This document shows, piece after piece, positions 23,484 to 31,072 of a DNA stretch of 31,705 bases. Origin of the DNA: Helicobacter sp. (lineage in GTDB: Bacteria > Campylobacterota > Campylobacteria > Campylobacterales > Helicobacteraceae); assembly GCF_022511165.1 (NCBI RefSeq), contig NZ_JAFLSB010000016.1, positions 1 to 31,705 of the forward strand. The letters are read 5' to 3'. Position 1 is the first letter of the stretch; each line of letters starts with the position of its first letter. Both the position numbers and the translations under genes were made by a program. Below the pieces are notes generated by a model. It did no database searches. It saw only the letters and a program-made list of their open reading frames with translations, and was not told where the DNA came from.

Positions 23484-24047
23484 ATGGCGATTGGAATGAG
23501 CGAACTTAAAAAGGGTTTAAAAATTGAAATTGATGGAATTCCTTATAGAATCACAGAGTATCAGCATGTAAAGCCCGGTAAGGGAGCAGCATTTGTAAGG
23601 GCAAAAATTAAAAGCTTTCTTGATGGCAAAGTGATTGAAAAAACTTTTCACGCAGGCGATAAGTGCGAAGAGCCGAATTTACAAGAAAACACGATGCAGT
23701 TTCTCTACCACGATGGAAATACATTTCAATTTATGGATACAACAACTTATGAGCAGATAGCTTTGAGTGATGATCAAGTAGGTGATGCAGCAAAATGGCT
23801 CATTGATGGGCTTAATGTGCAGATTCTATTTCATAACCAAAAGCCAATTTCTGTTGATGTGCCACTTGTTGTAGAGCTTAGCATTACTGAAACTGCACCA
23901 AATTTTAAAGGCGATACAAGTAGCGGTGGTAAAAAACCCGCTACGCTTGAAACTGGTGCGGTAGTGCAAGTGCCTTTCCACGTGCTTGAAGGCGAAAAGA
24001 TTAAAGTTAATACCGAAACCGGTGAATATCTCGAAAAAGTGAAATAA
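23484..24047 (+). CDS. efp: Translation elongation factor P
   Basis: EF-P relieves ribosome stalling at polyproline. The 187-residue protein has the KOW-like first domain with YQHVKPGKGAAF, whose K33 is the residue that is modified in other bacteria. Two OB-like domains follow, the last ending GEYLEKVK. Length is normal. AAGGATATGCA gives the ribosome site. No epmA or epmB gene is in the window. It has its own TATAAT upstream. rpmE follows after about 100 bases. Confidence 0.96.
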   Translation: MAIGMSELKKGLKIEIDGIPYRITEYQHVKPGKGAAFVRAKIKSFLDGKVIEKTFHAGDKCEEPNLQENTMQFLYHDGNTFQFMDTTTYEQIALSDDQVGDAAKWLIDGLNVQILFHNQKPISVDVPLVVELSITETAPNFKGDTSSGGKKPATLETGAVVQVPFHVLEGEKIKVNTETGEYLEKVK

Positions 24048-24084
24048 TGAAGTTTTTTAAGAATCCTTGCATATTTTTTGCTTG

Positions 24085-24108
24085 ATTAAAGCAGGAATTA
24101 AAGCAGGA
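24085..24108 (+). repeat. Exact 12-bp tandem duplication
   Basis: ATTAAAGCAGGA occurs twice head to tail, with ATT of a third copy, in the efp-rpmE gap, about 45 bases before rpmE. It looks like a recent slip and may vary between strains. Confidence 0.85.
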
Positions 24109-24150
24109 ATTGATAGAATCTGCCATTTTATTTTTTATAAGGATTATATA

Positions 24151-24354
24151 ATGAAAAAAGGCATTCACCCAGAATATATACCCTGCAAAGTAACTTGTGT
24201 AACAAGCGGGAAGCAAATTGAAGTATTAAGCACCAAAAGTGAGCTTCGTATCGATATTTCGAGCTTTTGCCACCCATTTTATACCGGCAGTGATAAAATC
24301 ACAGATATTACGGGACGTGTTGAAAAATTTAGACAAAAATATAATATGAAATAA
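24151..24354 (+). CDS. rpmE: 50S ribosomal protein L31
   Basis: The 67-residue protein begins MKKGIHPEYIPCKVTCVTSG and contains the L31 signature FCHPFYTGSDKI and the basic GRVEKFRQKY tail. ATG 24151 has AAGGATT upstream; the frame is open further upstream but without homology. It has cysteines at 12, 16 and 40 only, so the classical four-cysteine zinc site (16, 18, 37, 40 in E. coli) is incomplete. It heads the conserved rpmE-rsmI-rlmB block. Confidence 0.96.
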   Translation: MKKGIHPEYIPCKVTCVTSGKQIEVLSTKSELRIDISSFCHPFYTGSDKITDITGRVEKFRQKYNMK

Positions 24355-24358
24355 GCCT

Positions 24359-25249
24359 GTGCTCACGCTTGTGCCAACTCCAATAGGGAATCTTGAGGAT
24401 ATTACCCTAAGGGCACTTAGCGCATTAAAGCAAAGTGAGATTATTTTATGTGAAGATACAAGGATTGCAAAAAAACTTCTTGAACTCCTTATTACGCGTC
24501 ATTTACTGATACTCTCTGCAAATGAAGATTCTCAATCTTTTATCGACAAAAAGCAATTTATTCCCTTTCATTCTCATAATCAAGATGAATTTATTGCCTC
24601 TGTGAGTGAGGATTTTTTTAATGCAAATGTGCTGTATCTAAGCGATGCAGGAATGCCTTGTATTAGTGATCCGGGAGCGAGGCTTGTATCTTATGCAATA
24701 AAAAATCATATTCTTTTTGATATTTTACCCGGGGCGTGTGCGCTTAATGTTGCATTTTGTGGTAGTGGCATAGAATCTACACCTTTTGTATTTGTGGGAT
24801 TCTTGCCACATAAAAAGCTAGAGCGTCAAAATAAAATCACTCAACTTGCCAAACTCCACATAGGAGGAGCATATAGCGTGATTTGCTATGAAAGCCCTCA
24901 TAGAATCTTAGATACACTTGCAGATATAGATGCGCTTTTACCCTCAATATCGCTTAGTGTGCAAAAGGAATTAACCAAACTTCATCAGCAACGTTTTTAT
25001 GGCAAGGCAAATGAAATAAGACAAGAGATAGAATCTGAATCTTCTGCCATACGCGGAGAGTGGGTAATTGTGTTTGATTTTACAAATGATATAGGTGCAG
25101 AGGAAAAAAAGTTCCTTAGATATGATGAAGTATTGTTGCTTGATATTCCACCTAAAACTAAAGCAAAGATTCTAAGTAAATTAAGTGCTAAAAGCCCGAA
25201 GCAATGCTATGAGGAATTATTGCAGCATAAGCCTTTGGAGCAAAAATGA
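24359..25249 (+). CDS. rsmI: 16S rRNA (cytidine1402-2'-O)-methyltransferase RsmI
   Basis: The 296-residue SAM enzyme of the tetrapyrrole-methylase fold methylates the ribose of C1402 in the ribosomal P site. It has LVPTPIGNLEDITLRAL at the start, EDTRIAKKL, LSDAGMPCISDPGARLV near residue 98 and FVGFLPHKK. The C-terminal 40 residues (KTKAKILSKLSAKSPKQCYEELL) are the small helical tail of the family. The start is GTG 24359, 4 bases after the rpmE stop. The end overlaps rlmB as ATGA. Confidence 0.94.
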   Translation: MLTLVPTPIGNLEDITLRALSALKQSEIILCEDTRIAKKLLELLITRHLLILSANEDSQSFIDKKQFIPFHSHNQDEFIASVSEDFFNANVLYLSDAGMPCISDPGARLVSYAIKNHILFDILPGACALNVAFCGSGIESTPFVFVGFLPHKKLERQNKITQLAKLHIGGAYSVICYESPHRILDTLADIDALLPSISLSVQKELTKLHQQRFYGKANEIRQEIESESSAIRGEWVIVFDFTNDIGAEEKKFLRYDEVLLLDIPPKTKAKILSKLSAKSPKQCYEELLQHKPLEQK

Positions 25250-25938
25250 TTATTTATGGCAAACAACCTGTCCTTTATGCTTTGGAGACTTGTGCGTGGC
25301 GCATTGAGGAATTTTATTTTGCTAAAGAATTGCCAAAAGATATTTTTACGCGATGTGCAGGGCTTCATAAGCCGATTACAAGGCTTGATTTTAAAAAGGC
25401 TCAGGCTCTTGCTCGTGGAGGGAATCATCAAGGTATTTTAGCGCGTATTATCCCGCCTCGCCCCTTAAGTTTAGAGGAGTTAAAAAGCATAGATTCTTTA
25501 CTTGTACTTTGTGATATAAGCGATGTTGGCAATATCGGTTCAATCTTTCGCACAGCCTATGCGCTTGGTGTAGGAGGCATTATTATTTCTCTGCCAAACC
25601 TTAGTCAAAAAGCATTAGAGAGTATAGCGCGTCTCTCAAGCGGTGCTTTTTTGCATATGCCTTATGGTGTATTTTCACATATATTTGATATAATAAATGA
25701 GCTAAAAAACGCACATTTTATGCTTATTGGCGCAGATATGCAAGGAGAACAAAAGATTCAAGTAGGACAAAAATGGGCTTTGTTTTTAGGGAGTGAATCT
25801 CAAGGTTTATCAGGTCGATTGAAGCACAAACTTGATACAATGCTTTCCATTAAAATGGCGCACAATTTTGATTCGCTTAATGTGTCTGTGGCTACAGGAA
25901 TTTTAATAGATAGGATACAGAATGGAGAAAAATATTAA
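25246..25938 (+). CDS. rlmB: TrmH/RlmB family rRNA 2'-O-methyltransferase
   Basis: This 230-residue SPOUT-fold enzyme has motif 1 SDVGNIGSIFRTAYALGVGG, motif 2 LFLGSESQGLS and motif 3 DSLNVSVATGILI at the C-terminus. It also has a short N-terminal substrate-binding domain (IIYGKQPVLYALE). It probably methylates G2251 of 23S rRNA, but TrmH-family targets cannot be told apart safely by sequence. The ATG overlaps the rsmI stop. The last 17 bases overlap the next gene. Confidence 0.88.
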   Translation: MIIYGKQPVLYALETCAWRIEEFYFAKELPKDIFTRCAGLHKPITRLDFKKAQALARGGNHQGILARIIPPRPLSLEELKSIDSLLVLCDISDVGNIGSIFRTAYALGVGGIIISLPNLSQKALESIARLSSGAFLHMPYGVFSHIFDIINELKNAHFMLIGADMQGEQKIQVGQKWALFLGSESQGLSGRLKHKLDTMLSIKMAHNFDSLNVSVATGILIDRIQNGEKY

Positions 25939-27055
25939 TACTCAATTCCTCGATGAGGAGCTTAATAAACTTAAGGCTATTGGTGTAAAAGAGTTGAGCA
26001 AAACAACAAAGCTTTCAAGTTCAAAGATTGAAGATGTGCTTGAAAAACGTTTTGATAAAATTGATAGAGTAAGAGCAAAGGGGTTTATCGCTATTTTGGA
26101 GCGAGAGTATCATGTTGATTTGCACGATTGGATTGTGCAGTGGCAGAATACGCAAAAAGAGAGTATAAAAAGTGTCTCACAAGTGATTAGTAAGCAAGAT
26201 GAAGAGGAGCGCATTTTACGATTAGTAGAGAATGTTGCTAAGGTAGAGGAAAAGCAAAAAGAAAAAGAGCAACAAAAAAATGAGCAAAAAAATCGTGATC
26301 ATCAGGTGCTTAATCTTGCCCTCAAAGGTGAATCTCCTGCTAAATCTGATATGGAATCTTATAATTGGCTTTATGTTATTTTGGTGGCTATTCTTTTGGC
26401 GCTTATGGGGTATTTTGCTTATAAAGCATTTATACAAGATCACGGAGAAAGAGAAAAACCCCAATCTTTAGCGCAGACGAGTGATGATTCTCATTTATCT
26501 AAAGATGATAGCTATGATGGTATCTTTTTTGATCCGACTAAACCACAAGAAGATATAGTGATAGTAGAAGAATCTCAAACAGAGCCAGATTTGACACAAA
26601 CACAAGAAGTTATATCCCAAGATATGCCTCAAACTTCACCTGTAGATTCGATACAAGAGGCGCAAAGCCACCCAGAGCAAAACTTCTTTTTTAATTCTCA
26701 AGCTACAACGCAAACGGCGCAGTTTGAACAGAATGTACAAGATTCTCAAGCTATGCAAAATACGACAGTTAAGGATAATATTTTACATATCACATCTGAT
26801 TTTGACTTATGGCTTGGAGTGATTAATTTAGAAACGGGCTCAAAAGAGGATTTTTCATACAAAAAAGAATATGATGTGAAGCTTAGCCATAAAATGCTTT
26901 TTGTAATGGGACATAGTAATTTTAAGCTTACACTTAATGGCGAGAATATTTCTCATGGCACGAAATACCCAGTAAGAATGTATTATGATGGCACGACCTT
27001 GCAAGAAGTAGGCTATACAACCTTTAAGCAACTCAATGGTGGCAAAGAATGGTAA
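25922..27055 (+). CDS. RodZ-like bitopic membrane protein
   Basis: The 377-residue protein has four parts. A cytoplasmic helix-turn-helix-like domain (20-70; GVKELSKTTKLSSSKIEDVL, then FDKIDRVRAKGFIAILEREY) resembles the HTH_25 domain of RodZ. A charged coiled-coil stretch (92-126), one membrane segment (148-168) and a long Q/S/D-rich periplasmic linker (175-285) follow. The C-terminal beta-rich domain (287-365; DFDLWLGVINLETG, FKLTLNGENIS) resembles the RodZ DUF4115 domain. Domain order fits RodZ, the membrane link between MreB filaments and the elongation machinery. This is inference from pattern, not from a search. It overlaps rlmB by 17 bases and the next gene by 7. As I recall, the C. 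jejuni counterpart (Cj0152c) is annotated only as membrane protein. Confidence 0.6.
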   Translation: MEKNINTQFLDEELNKLKAIGVKELSKTTKLSSSKIEDVLEKRFDKIDRVRAKGFIAILEREYHVDLHDWIVQWQNTQKESIKSVSQVISKQDEEERILRLVENVAKVEEKQKEKEQQKNEQKNRDHQVLNLALKGESPAKSDMESYNWLYVILVAILLALMGYFAYKAFIQDHGEREKPQSLAQTSDDSHLSKDDSYDGIFFDPTKPQEDIVIVEESQTEPDLTQTQEVISQDMPQTSPVDSIQEAQSHPEQNFFFNSQATTQTAQFEQNVQDSQAMQNTTVKDNILHITSDFDLWLGVINLETGSKEDFSYKKEYDVKLSHKMLFVMGHSNFKLTLNGENISHGTKYPVRMYYDGTTLQEVGYTTFKQLNGGKEW

Positions 27056-27861
27056 AAAAAGCTCTGCTGATGATGTTTCTAGCCATCTGTGCGTGGGCAG
27101 ATACCTTTGATGATAAAATACGCAACTTAATGGGAGAGCAAAATTACCAAGTGAATGCAAACTTTGTCCATAGAATCTTTGCAAACAAAAATATGTATTA
27201 CACAAGTGGGCGCTTTGATATTGCAAAGATTGTATATGCGCTTAAAGAAAATGGCTTACTCACTTCGCGTTTTGGGCAGCCAAGCGAAGTAAAATTAAGC
27301 TTTAGTGCGCGCACAAGCCCTATCTTGCTCACTAAAATTGGCAATAATATCCTCACAACAATGGGATATTCCTATTTTGTTGTGAGTAAAGCCGAATTAA
27401 GTAATGGCTTATCAAGCATAGAATTTTCGTTTAATACAGAGCATAGCCCTGATGTAGGGATTATCATCGATGAGCTTGGTAAGAGAGGTTTTGTTTGCCT
27501 TGATATTAATCGCGTGAATGCCCAGTCGTGGGAATATATGCTTGAGGTGCGTGAGCCACGATTGCCAAATACAAAACTTCTTGCTAAGACAGCTACATTG
27601 AATCTGCGTGAAGCTTCAGGCGAATATTGGCTCAATGTCAATACAAGCGGGGAGTTATATATCCAAGCGACAAATATGCCCAAATGGAGTCCGCGCGTGG
27701 TGCTTTATGATAGAAATTTAAGTATAGTAGATATGGTAAGCAATGTGGGCTCAAGTGCTTCTCTTAAAATAAAGATTCCACAAGGCGTGAGATTTGTAAT
27801 GATTACAGATTATGATAGCCCTGAAAGTCTTAAAAGTGGAATTTCCGTGAGTTTGAATTAG
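27049..27861 (+). CDS. Conserved periplasmic protein of unknown function
   Basis: The 270-residue protein has a signal peptide (1-17, AICAWA-DT) and no further membrane segment. Residues 25-90 form a mixed alpha/beta part (FDIAKIVYALKENGLLTSRF). The central GYSYFVVSKAELSNG and EFSFNTEHSPDVGIIIDELGKRGF may be a repeated fold. The last 90 residues (LREASGEYWLNVNTSGELYI onward) look like a beta sandwich. I recognise no family. It overlaps the RodZ-like gene by 7 bases, and the order appears conserved in Campylobacter, so it may work with that protein in the envelope. Confidence 0.8.
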   Translation: MVKKALLMMFLAICAWADTFDDKIRNLMGEQNYQVNANFVHRIFANKNMYYTSGRFDIAKIVYALKENGLLTSRFGQPSEVKLSFSARTSPILLTKIGNNILTTMGYSYFVVSKAELSNGLSSIEFSFNTEHSPDVGIIIDELGKRGFVCLDINRVNAQSWEYMLEVREPRLPNTKLLAKTATLNLREASGEYWLNVNTSGELYIQATNMPKWSPRVVLYDRNLSIVDMVSNVGSSASLKIKIPQGVRFVMITDYDSPESLKSGISVSLN

Positions 27862-27890
27862 TATTTTAGAATCTAAGAAAAGGATAAGTG

Positions 27891-29099
27891 ATGTTTGATG
27901 AGATTGAGTTTGATAAAATAAAACGCCTACCCAAATATGTTTTTGCTGCTATTAATGAGATTAAGCTTGAGATGAGACGTAATAATGAAGATGTAATTGA
28001 CTTTTCTATGGGGAATCCTGATGGCAAAACACCTGATCACATTATTCAAAAGCTTTGTGAGGCAGCACAAAAAGAAAAGAATCAGGGCTATTCTGTAAGT
28101 CGTGGTATCTATAAATTGCGTTTAGCGATTTGTAATTGGTATAAGCGCACTTATAATGTAGATTTAGATCCTGAAAATGAGGCTTGTGTAACAATGGGGA
28201 GCAAAGAAGGGTATGTGCATCTTGTGCAGGCAATTGCAAACGCTGGGGATAATGCTATCGTAGCTGAACCCGCCTATCCTATACATTATTATGCTTTTAT
28301 TTTAAATGGTGCAAATGTCTCAACCTTTGGATTGAAGTGGAATGAACAAATGGAGCTTGATGTTGAAGATTTTTTTGCTAATATCAAACGCGTTTTGCGT
28401 GAGGTAATGCCGCGTCCAAAATTTGTAGTGGTTAATTTTCCTCATAATCCAACAACTATTGTTGTGTATAAGGAGTTTTATGAGCGTTTGGTAGCTATGG
28501 CAAAGCAGGAGAGATTTTACATTATTTCTGATATTGCCTATGCAGAGCTTTGTTTTGATGGATTTAAAACCCCTAGCATTCTTGAGATTCAAGGAGCTAA
28601 AGATGTAGCCGTAGAGAGCTATACGCTTAGCAAAACCTACAATATGGCGGGTTGGCGTGTAGGCTTTGTGGTGGGAAATAAGAAAATTATTCAGGCTTTG
28701 CAAAAAATTAAGAGTTGGATTGATTATGGTATTTACACACCTTTACAAATTGCCTCAACGGTTGCGCTTAATGGCGATCAGTCTTGTGTGGAGGAGATTA
28801 AAGGCAAGTATGAAAAGCGTATGGAGGTATTGATTAAAAGCTTTGGGGAGGCAGGTTGGAAGATGCAAAAGCCTAAGGCAAGTATGTTTATTTGGGCAAA
28901 ATTACCCGAGTGTGCGCGTGATTTGGGGAGTTTGGAATTTTCAAAAAGATTGCTTAAAGAAGCAAAAATTGCAGTCAGTCCGGGAGTAGGATTTGGCGAA
29001 TATGGCGAGGGTTATGTAAGAATCGCGCTTATTGAAAATGAAAAGCGTATTCGTCAAGCCGCGCGGAATCTCAAGGCATTTCTTAAGCAATTTGGATAA
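27891..29099 (+). CDS. PLP-dependent class I/II aminotransferase
   Basis: This fold-type I aminotransferase has 402 residues from ATG 27891. It has SMGNPDGKTPDHI near the N-terminus, YSVSRGIYKLR, EPAYPIHYYAFI, NFPHNPTT (near 182), SDIAYAELCFDG and the PLP lysine in SYTLSKTYNMAGWRVGF (K248). The arginine that binds the carboxylate lies in YVRIALIENEKR. The pattern resembles the AlaC / DapL-like group; the amino acid is not certain. Being next to hom suggests the aspartate family, but that is inference. AAGGA lies 6 bases before ATG 27891; the in-frame GTG at 27888 would be too close to it. Confidence 0.88.
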   Translation: MFDEIEFDKIKRLPKYVFAAINEIKLEMRRNNEDVIDFSMGNPDGKTPDHIIQKLCEAAQKEKNQGYSVSRGIYKLRLAICNWYKRTYNVDLDPENEACVTMGSKEGYVHLVQAIANAGDNAIVAEPAYPIHYYAFILNGANVSTFGLKWNEQMELDVEDFFANIKRVLREVMPRPKFVVVNFPHNPTTIVVYKEFYERLVAMAKQERFYIISDIAYAELCFDGFKTPSILEIQGAKDVAVESYTLSKTYNMAGWRVGFVVGNKKIIQALQKIKSWIDYGIYTPLQIASTVALNGDQSCVEEIKGKYEKRMEVLIKSFGEAGWKMQKPKASMFIWAKLPECARDLGSLEFSKRLLKEAKIAVSPGVGFGEYGEGYVRIALIENEKRIRQAARNLKAFLKQFG

Positions 29100-29107
29100 G
29101 GAAAAAT

Positions 29108-30400
29108 ATGTCAAAACTCATTGTAGGCATGATTGGCTTTGGCGTAGTGGGGGGCAGTGTTTTAAAAACCTTGCTTTATAATCGTGCGATTATAAATGCG
29201 AGGGCAGGTAAGGAAATTATTATAAAAAGCATTGTTGTACGCGACGTATCAAAGGCTCAAAAAAAGCTCAAAGAGCTCCATACTCAAGTTAATGTGAGTG
29301 ATAATATAGAAGATATTTTGCAAGATAAAGAGATTGAAGTAGTGCTTGAGCTTATGGGTGGGGTGGATCTTGCCTATGAGATAGCTAAAAAAACCCTTCT
29401 TGCTAGGAAAGCCTTTGTTACTGCTAATAAGGCGATGTTGGCATATCATCGCTATGATATTGCTCCTCTTGCAAAAGGCTTACCTGTAGGCTTTGAAGCA
29501 AGTGTATGTGGAGGGATTCCAATTATTGGTGTGTTAAAAGATGGCTTAAGTGCTAATCATATTCTGGCTATTGCTGGTATCTTAAATGGCACAAGTAATT
29601 ATATCCTCACACAAATGCAACAGCATAAGCAGGATTTTCACACTGCATTGGCTGAAGCGCAGAATCTTGGCTATGCAGAGGCTGATCCCACACTTGATAT
29701 AAGCGGTGGCGATGCAGGACATAAGCTTCTTATTCTCGCTTCTCTTGCATATGGGATTCACGCTATGCCTGAAGATATTTTGATTGAAGGGATTGAGGGT
29801 ATTATGCCTGATGATATAGAGTTTGCCAATGAGTTTGGCTATGTGATTAAGCTCCTTGGTATTGCCAAAAAGCAGGATAGCGAAGTAGAATTGCGCGTTC
29901 ATCCGTGTATGATTAAAAAAGATGCGATGATAAGCAAAGTTGATGGCGTGATGAATGGCATTAGTGTAGTAGGGGATTGCTTGGGTGAGAGTATGTATTA
30001 TGGTGCTGGAGCTGGTGGAGATGCGACTGCAAGCTCTGTGGTAAGTGATATTATAGCGATTGCTAGGGGTGAGAGTGCCGCGATGCTTGGCTTTGAGCAT
30101 ATACACGAGCATTGCAAGCTAAAGAATAAAGATGAAATTTTTTCACGTTATTACATACGCCTTTATGTGAGTGATAAACCGGGCGTTTTGGGGCAGATTT
30201 CGCAGATTCTAGGGAAACATAATATCTCTATTAAGGCATTTTTGCAAAAAGAAACTGATAATAAAAATGTTGCAAAAATGCTTTTTTCTACGCATCATTG
30301 CTATGAAAAAAATGTCAATGCTGCTTTTATGGAGCTTAGTGCGATTGAGTGTGTTGTGCAAAAGCCTTATAAAATGAGATTAGAAGATTTGGGAGAGTGA
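29108..30400 (+). CDS. hom: Homoserine dehydrogenase
   Basis: Hom reduces aspartate semialdehyde to homoserine for threonine and methionine synthesis. The 430-residue protein has the NAD(P) loop GFGVVGG (10-16) and TANKAMLAYH near 110. It also has EASVCGGIPIIG, the substrate-site GILNGTSNYILTQM (about 157-170) and GYAEADPTLDISGGDAGHK. A C-terminal ACT domain (about 347-420; YYIRLYVSDKPGVLGQISQI) probably gives feedback control by threonine. The start lies 8 bases after the aminotransferase stop, so one transcript is likely. Confidence 0.96.
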   Translation: MSKLIVGMIGFGVVGGSVLKTLLYNRAIINARAGKEIIIKSIVVRDVSKAQKKLKELHTQVNVSDNIEDILQDKEIEVVLELMGGVDLAYEIAKKTLLARKAFVTANKAMLAYHRYDIAPLAKGLPVGFEASVCGGIPIIGVLKDGLSANHILAIAGILNGTSNYILTQMQQHKQDFHTALAEAQNLGYAEADPTLDISGGDAGHKLLILASLAYGIHAMPEDILIEGIEGIMPDDIEFANEFGYVIKLLGIAKKQDSEVELRVHPCMIKKDAMISKVDGVMNGISVVGDCLGESMYYGAGAGGDATASSVVSDIIAIARGESAAMLGFEHIHEHCKLKNKDEIFSRYYIRLYVSDKPGVLGQISQILGKHNISIKAFLQKETDNKNVAKMLFSTHHCYEKNVNAAFMELSAIECVVQKPYKMRLEDLGE

Positions 30401-30506
30401 TTCTAGGTTTTGTATGTGTGATATACATAGAAGCCCTTATAAAAAATAAAAAAATCAAGTAAGCTTGTGATTGTAGCTTTGCGTTAGAGTTTAAGCTCAT
30501 ATTAAA

Positions 30507-30623
30507 ATGGGAATCAAAAAATTAATTAAGGTAAATAAGGGAGTTTCTAAGAATCTCGTGCTTTATGATTCCAAAAATCTTGCTATTTTACAAAAGATTC
30601 TAGAATCTCATAATGATATATAA
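30507..30623 (+). CDS. Possible 38-residue small protein
   Basis: ATG 30507 opens a 38-codon frame ending in TAA at 30621-30623. The product is basic at its N-terminus (MGIKKLIKVNKGVSKNLVLY) and helical-looking at its end (NLAILQKILESHNDI). The amino acid mix looks protein-like, but no clear ribosome site stands before the ATG and I know no homologue. It sits in the 289-bp gap between hom and yraN; the rest of that gap is AT-rich with a palindrome and a hairpin. Confidence 0.3.
   Translation: MGIKKLIKVNKGVSKNLVLYDSKNLAILQKILESHNDI
30595..30608. repeat. 14-bp palindrome AGATTCTAGAATCT
   Basis: A perfect palindrome in the hom-yraN gap, inside the 38-codon ORF. It shares its core with the comF palindrome and with 13040-13051. 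Confidence 0.8.
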
Positions 30624-30647
30624 GGCAGGAGCTAAGCTAGATTCAAG

Positions 30648-30674
30648 CAAGTATTGAATATGCTTCAATACTTG
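30648..30674 (+). promoter_or_regulatory. Perfect 11-bp stem-loop just upstream of the yraN ribosome site
   Basis: CAAGTATTGAA (30648-30658) pairs exactly with TTCAATACTTG (30664-30674) over the 5-base loop TATGC. The run of A and AGGAG of yraN begins within about six bases. On the plus strand there is no T-run, so it is better seen as a leader structure, an operator or an mRNA end than as a terminator. Confidence 0.7.
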
Positions 30675-30689
30675 TAAAAAAGGAGCAAA

Positions 30690-31019
30690 GTGAGTAGGCA
30701 AAAGGGCGCACAGGCAGAGGAGGTAGCGTGTGCGTTTTTGCGCAAAAATGGCTTTGAGATACTCGAGCGCAATTTTTTTGCACGATATGGGGAGATTGAT
30801 ATTATTGCGCGTAAAGATGAAGTGCTACATTTTATTGAGGTAAAAAGCGGAGTGGGCTTTGAGCCAATCTATAATATCACGCCAAGCAAACTTGTAAAAT
30901 TGCACAAAGCCATAGGGCTATACATCTCTACGCATCACATCACACAAGCCTACTGCCTTGATGCACTTATTATTAAAGATGGACAATGTGAAATGATAGA
31001 AAATATCACTTTTACTTAA
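30690..31019 (+). CDS. YraN / UPF0102 family nuclease-like protein
   Basis: The 109-residue protein has the restriction-endonuclease-like core of UPF0102: GAQAEEVACAFLRKNGFEIL, RYGEIDIIA (D37) and FIEVKS (E50, K52). These match the D-E-K metal site. The activity of this family is not settled. The start is GTG 30690 with AAGGAG 7 bases upstream. The gene follows hom at 289 bases, and as I recall the same pair is seen in C. jejuni (Cj0149c-Cj0148c). Confidence 0.88.
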   Translation: MSRQKGAQAEEVACAFLRKNGFEILERNFFARYGEIDIIARKDEVLHFIEVKSGVGFEPIYNITPSKLVKLHKAIGLYISTHHITQAYCLDALIIKDGQCEMIENITFT

Positions 31020-31072
31020 AATATTTATCTTTTGTTTTATGTGTTTGATTTTTAGATTTCTTTAATACATAT

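Noticed and set aside
24067..24150. N-terminal extension of rpmE
   Set aside because: The extra 28 residues come from the 12-bp tandem duplication and have no L31 homology; ATG 24151 has a ribosome site.
27888..27890. GTG as start of the aminotransferase
   Set aside because: Only three bases from the AAGGA site; the next codon, ATG 27891, has normal spacing.
29582..30112. 176-codon minus-strand frame inside hom
   Set aside because: Hom is complete and well conserved over this stretch; the antisense product is rich in I, H and N as expected of a mirror frame.
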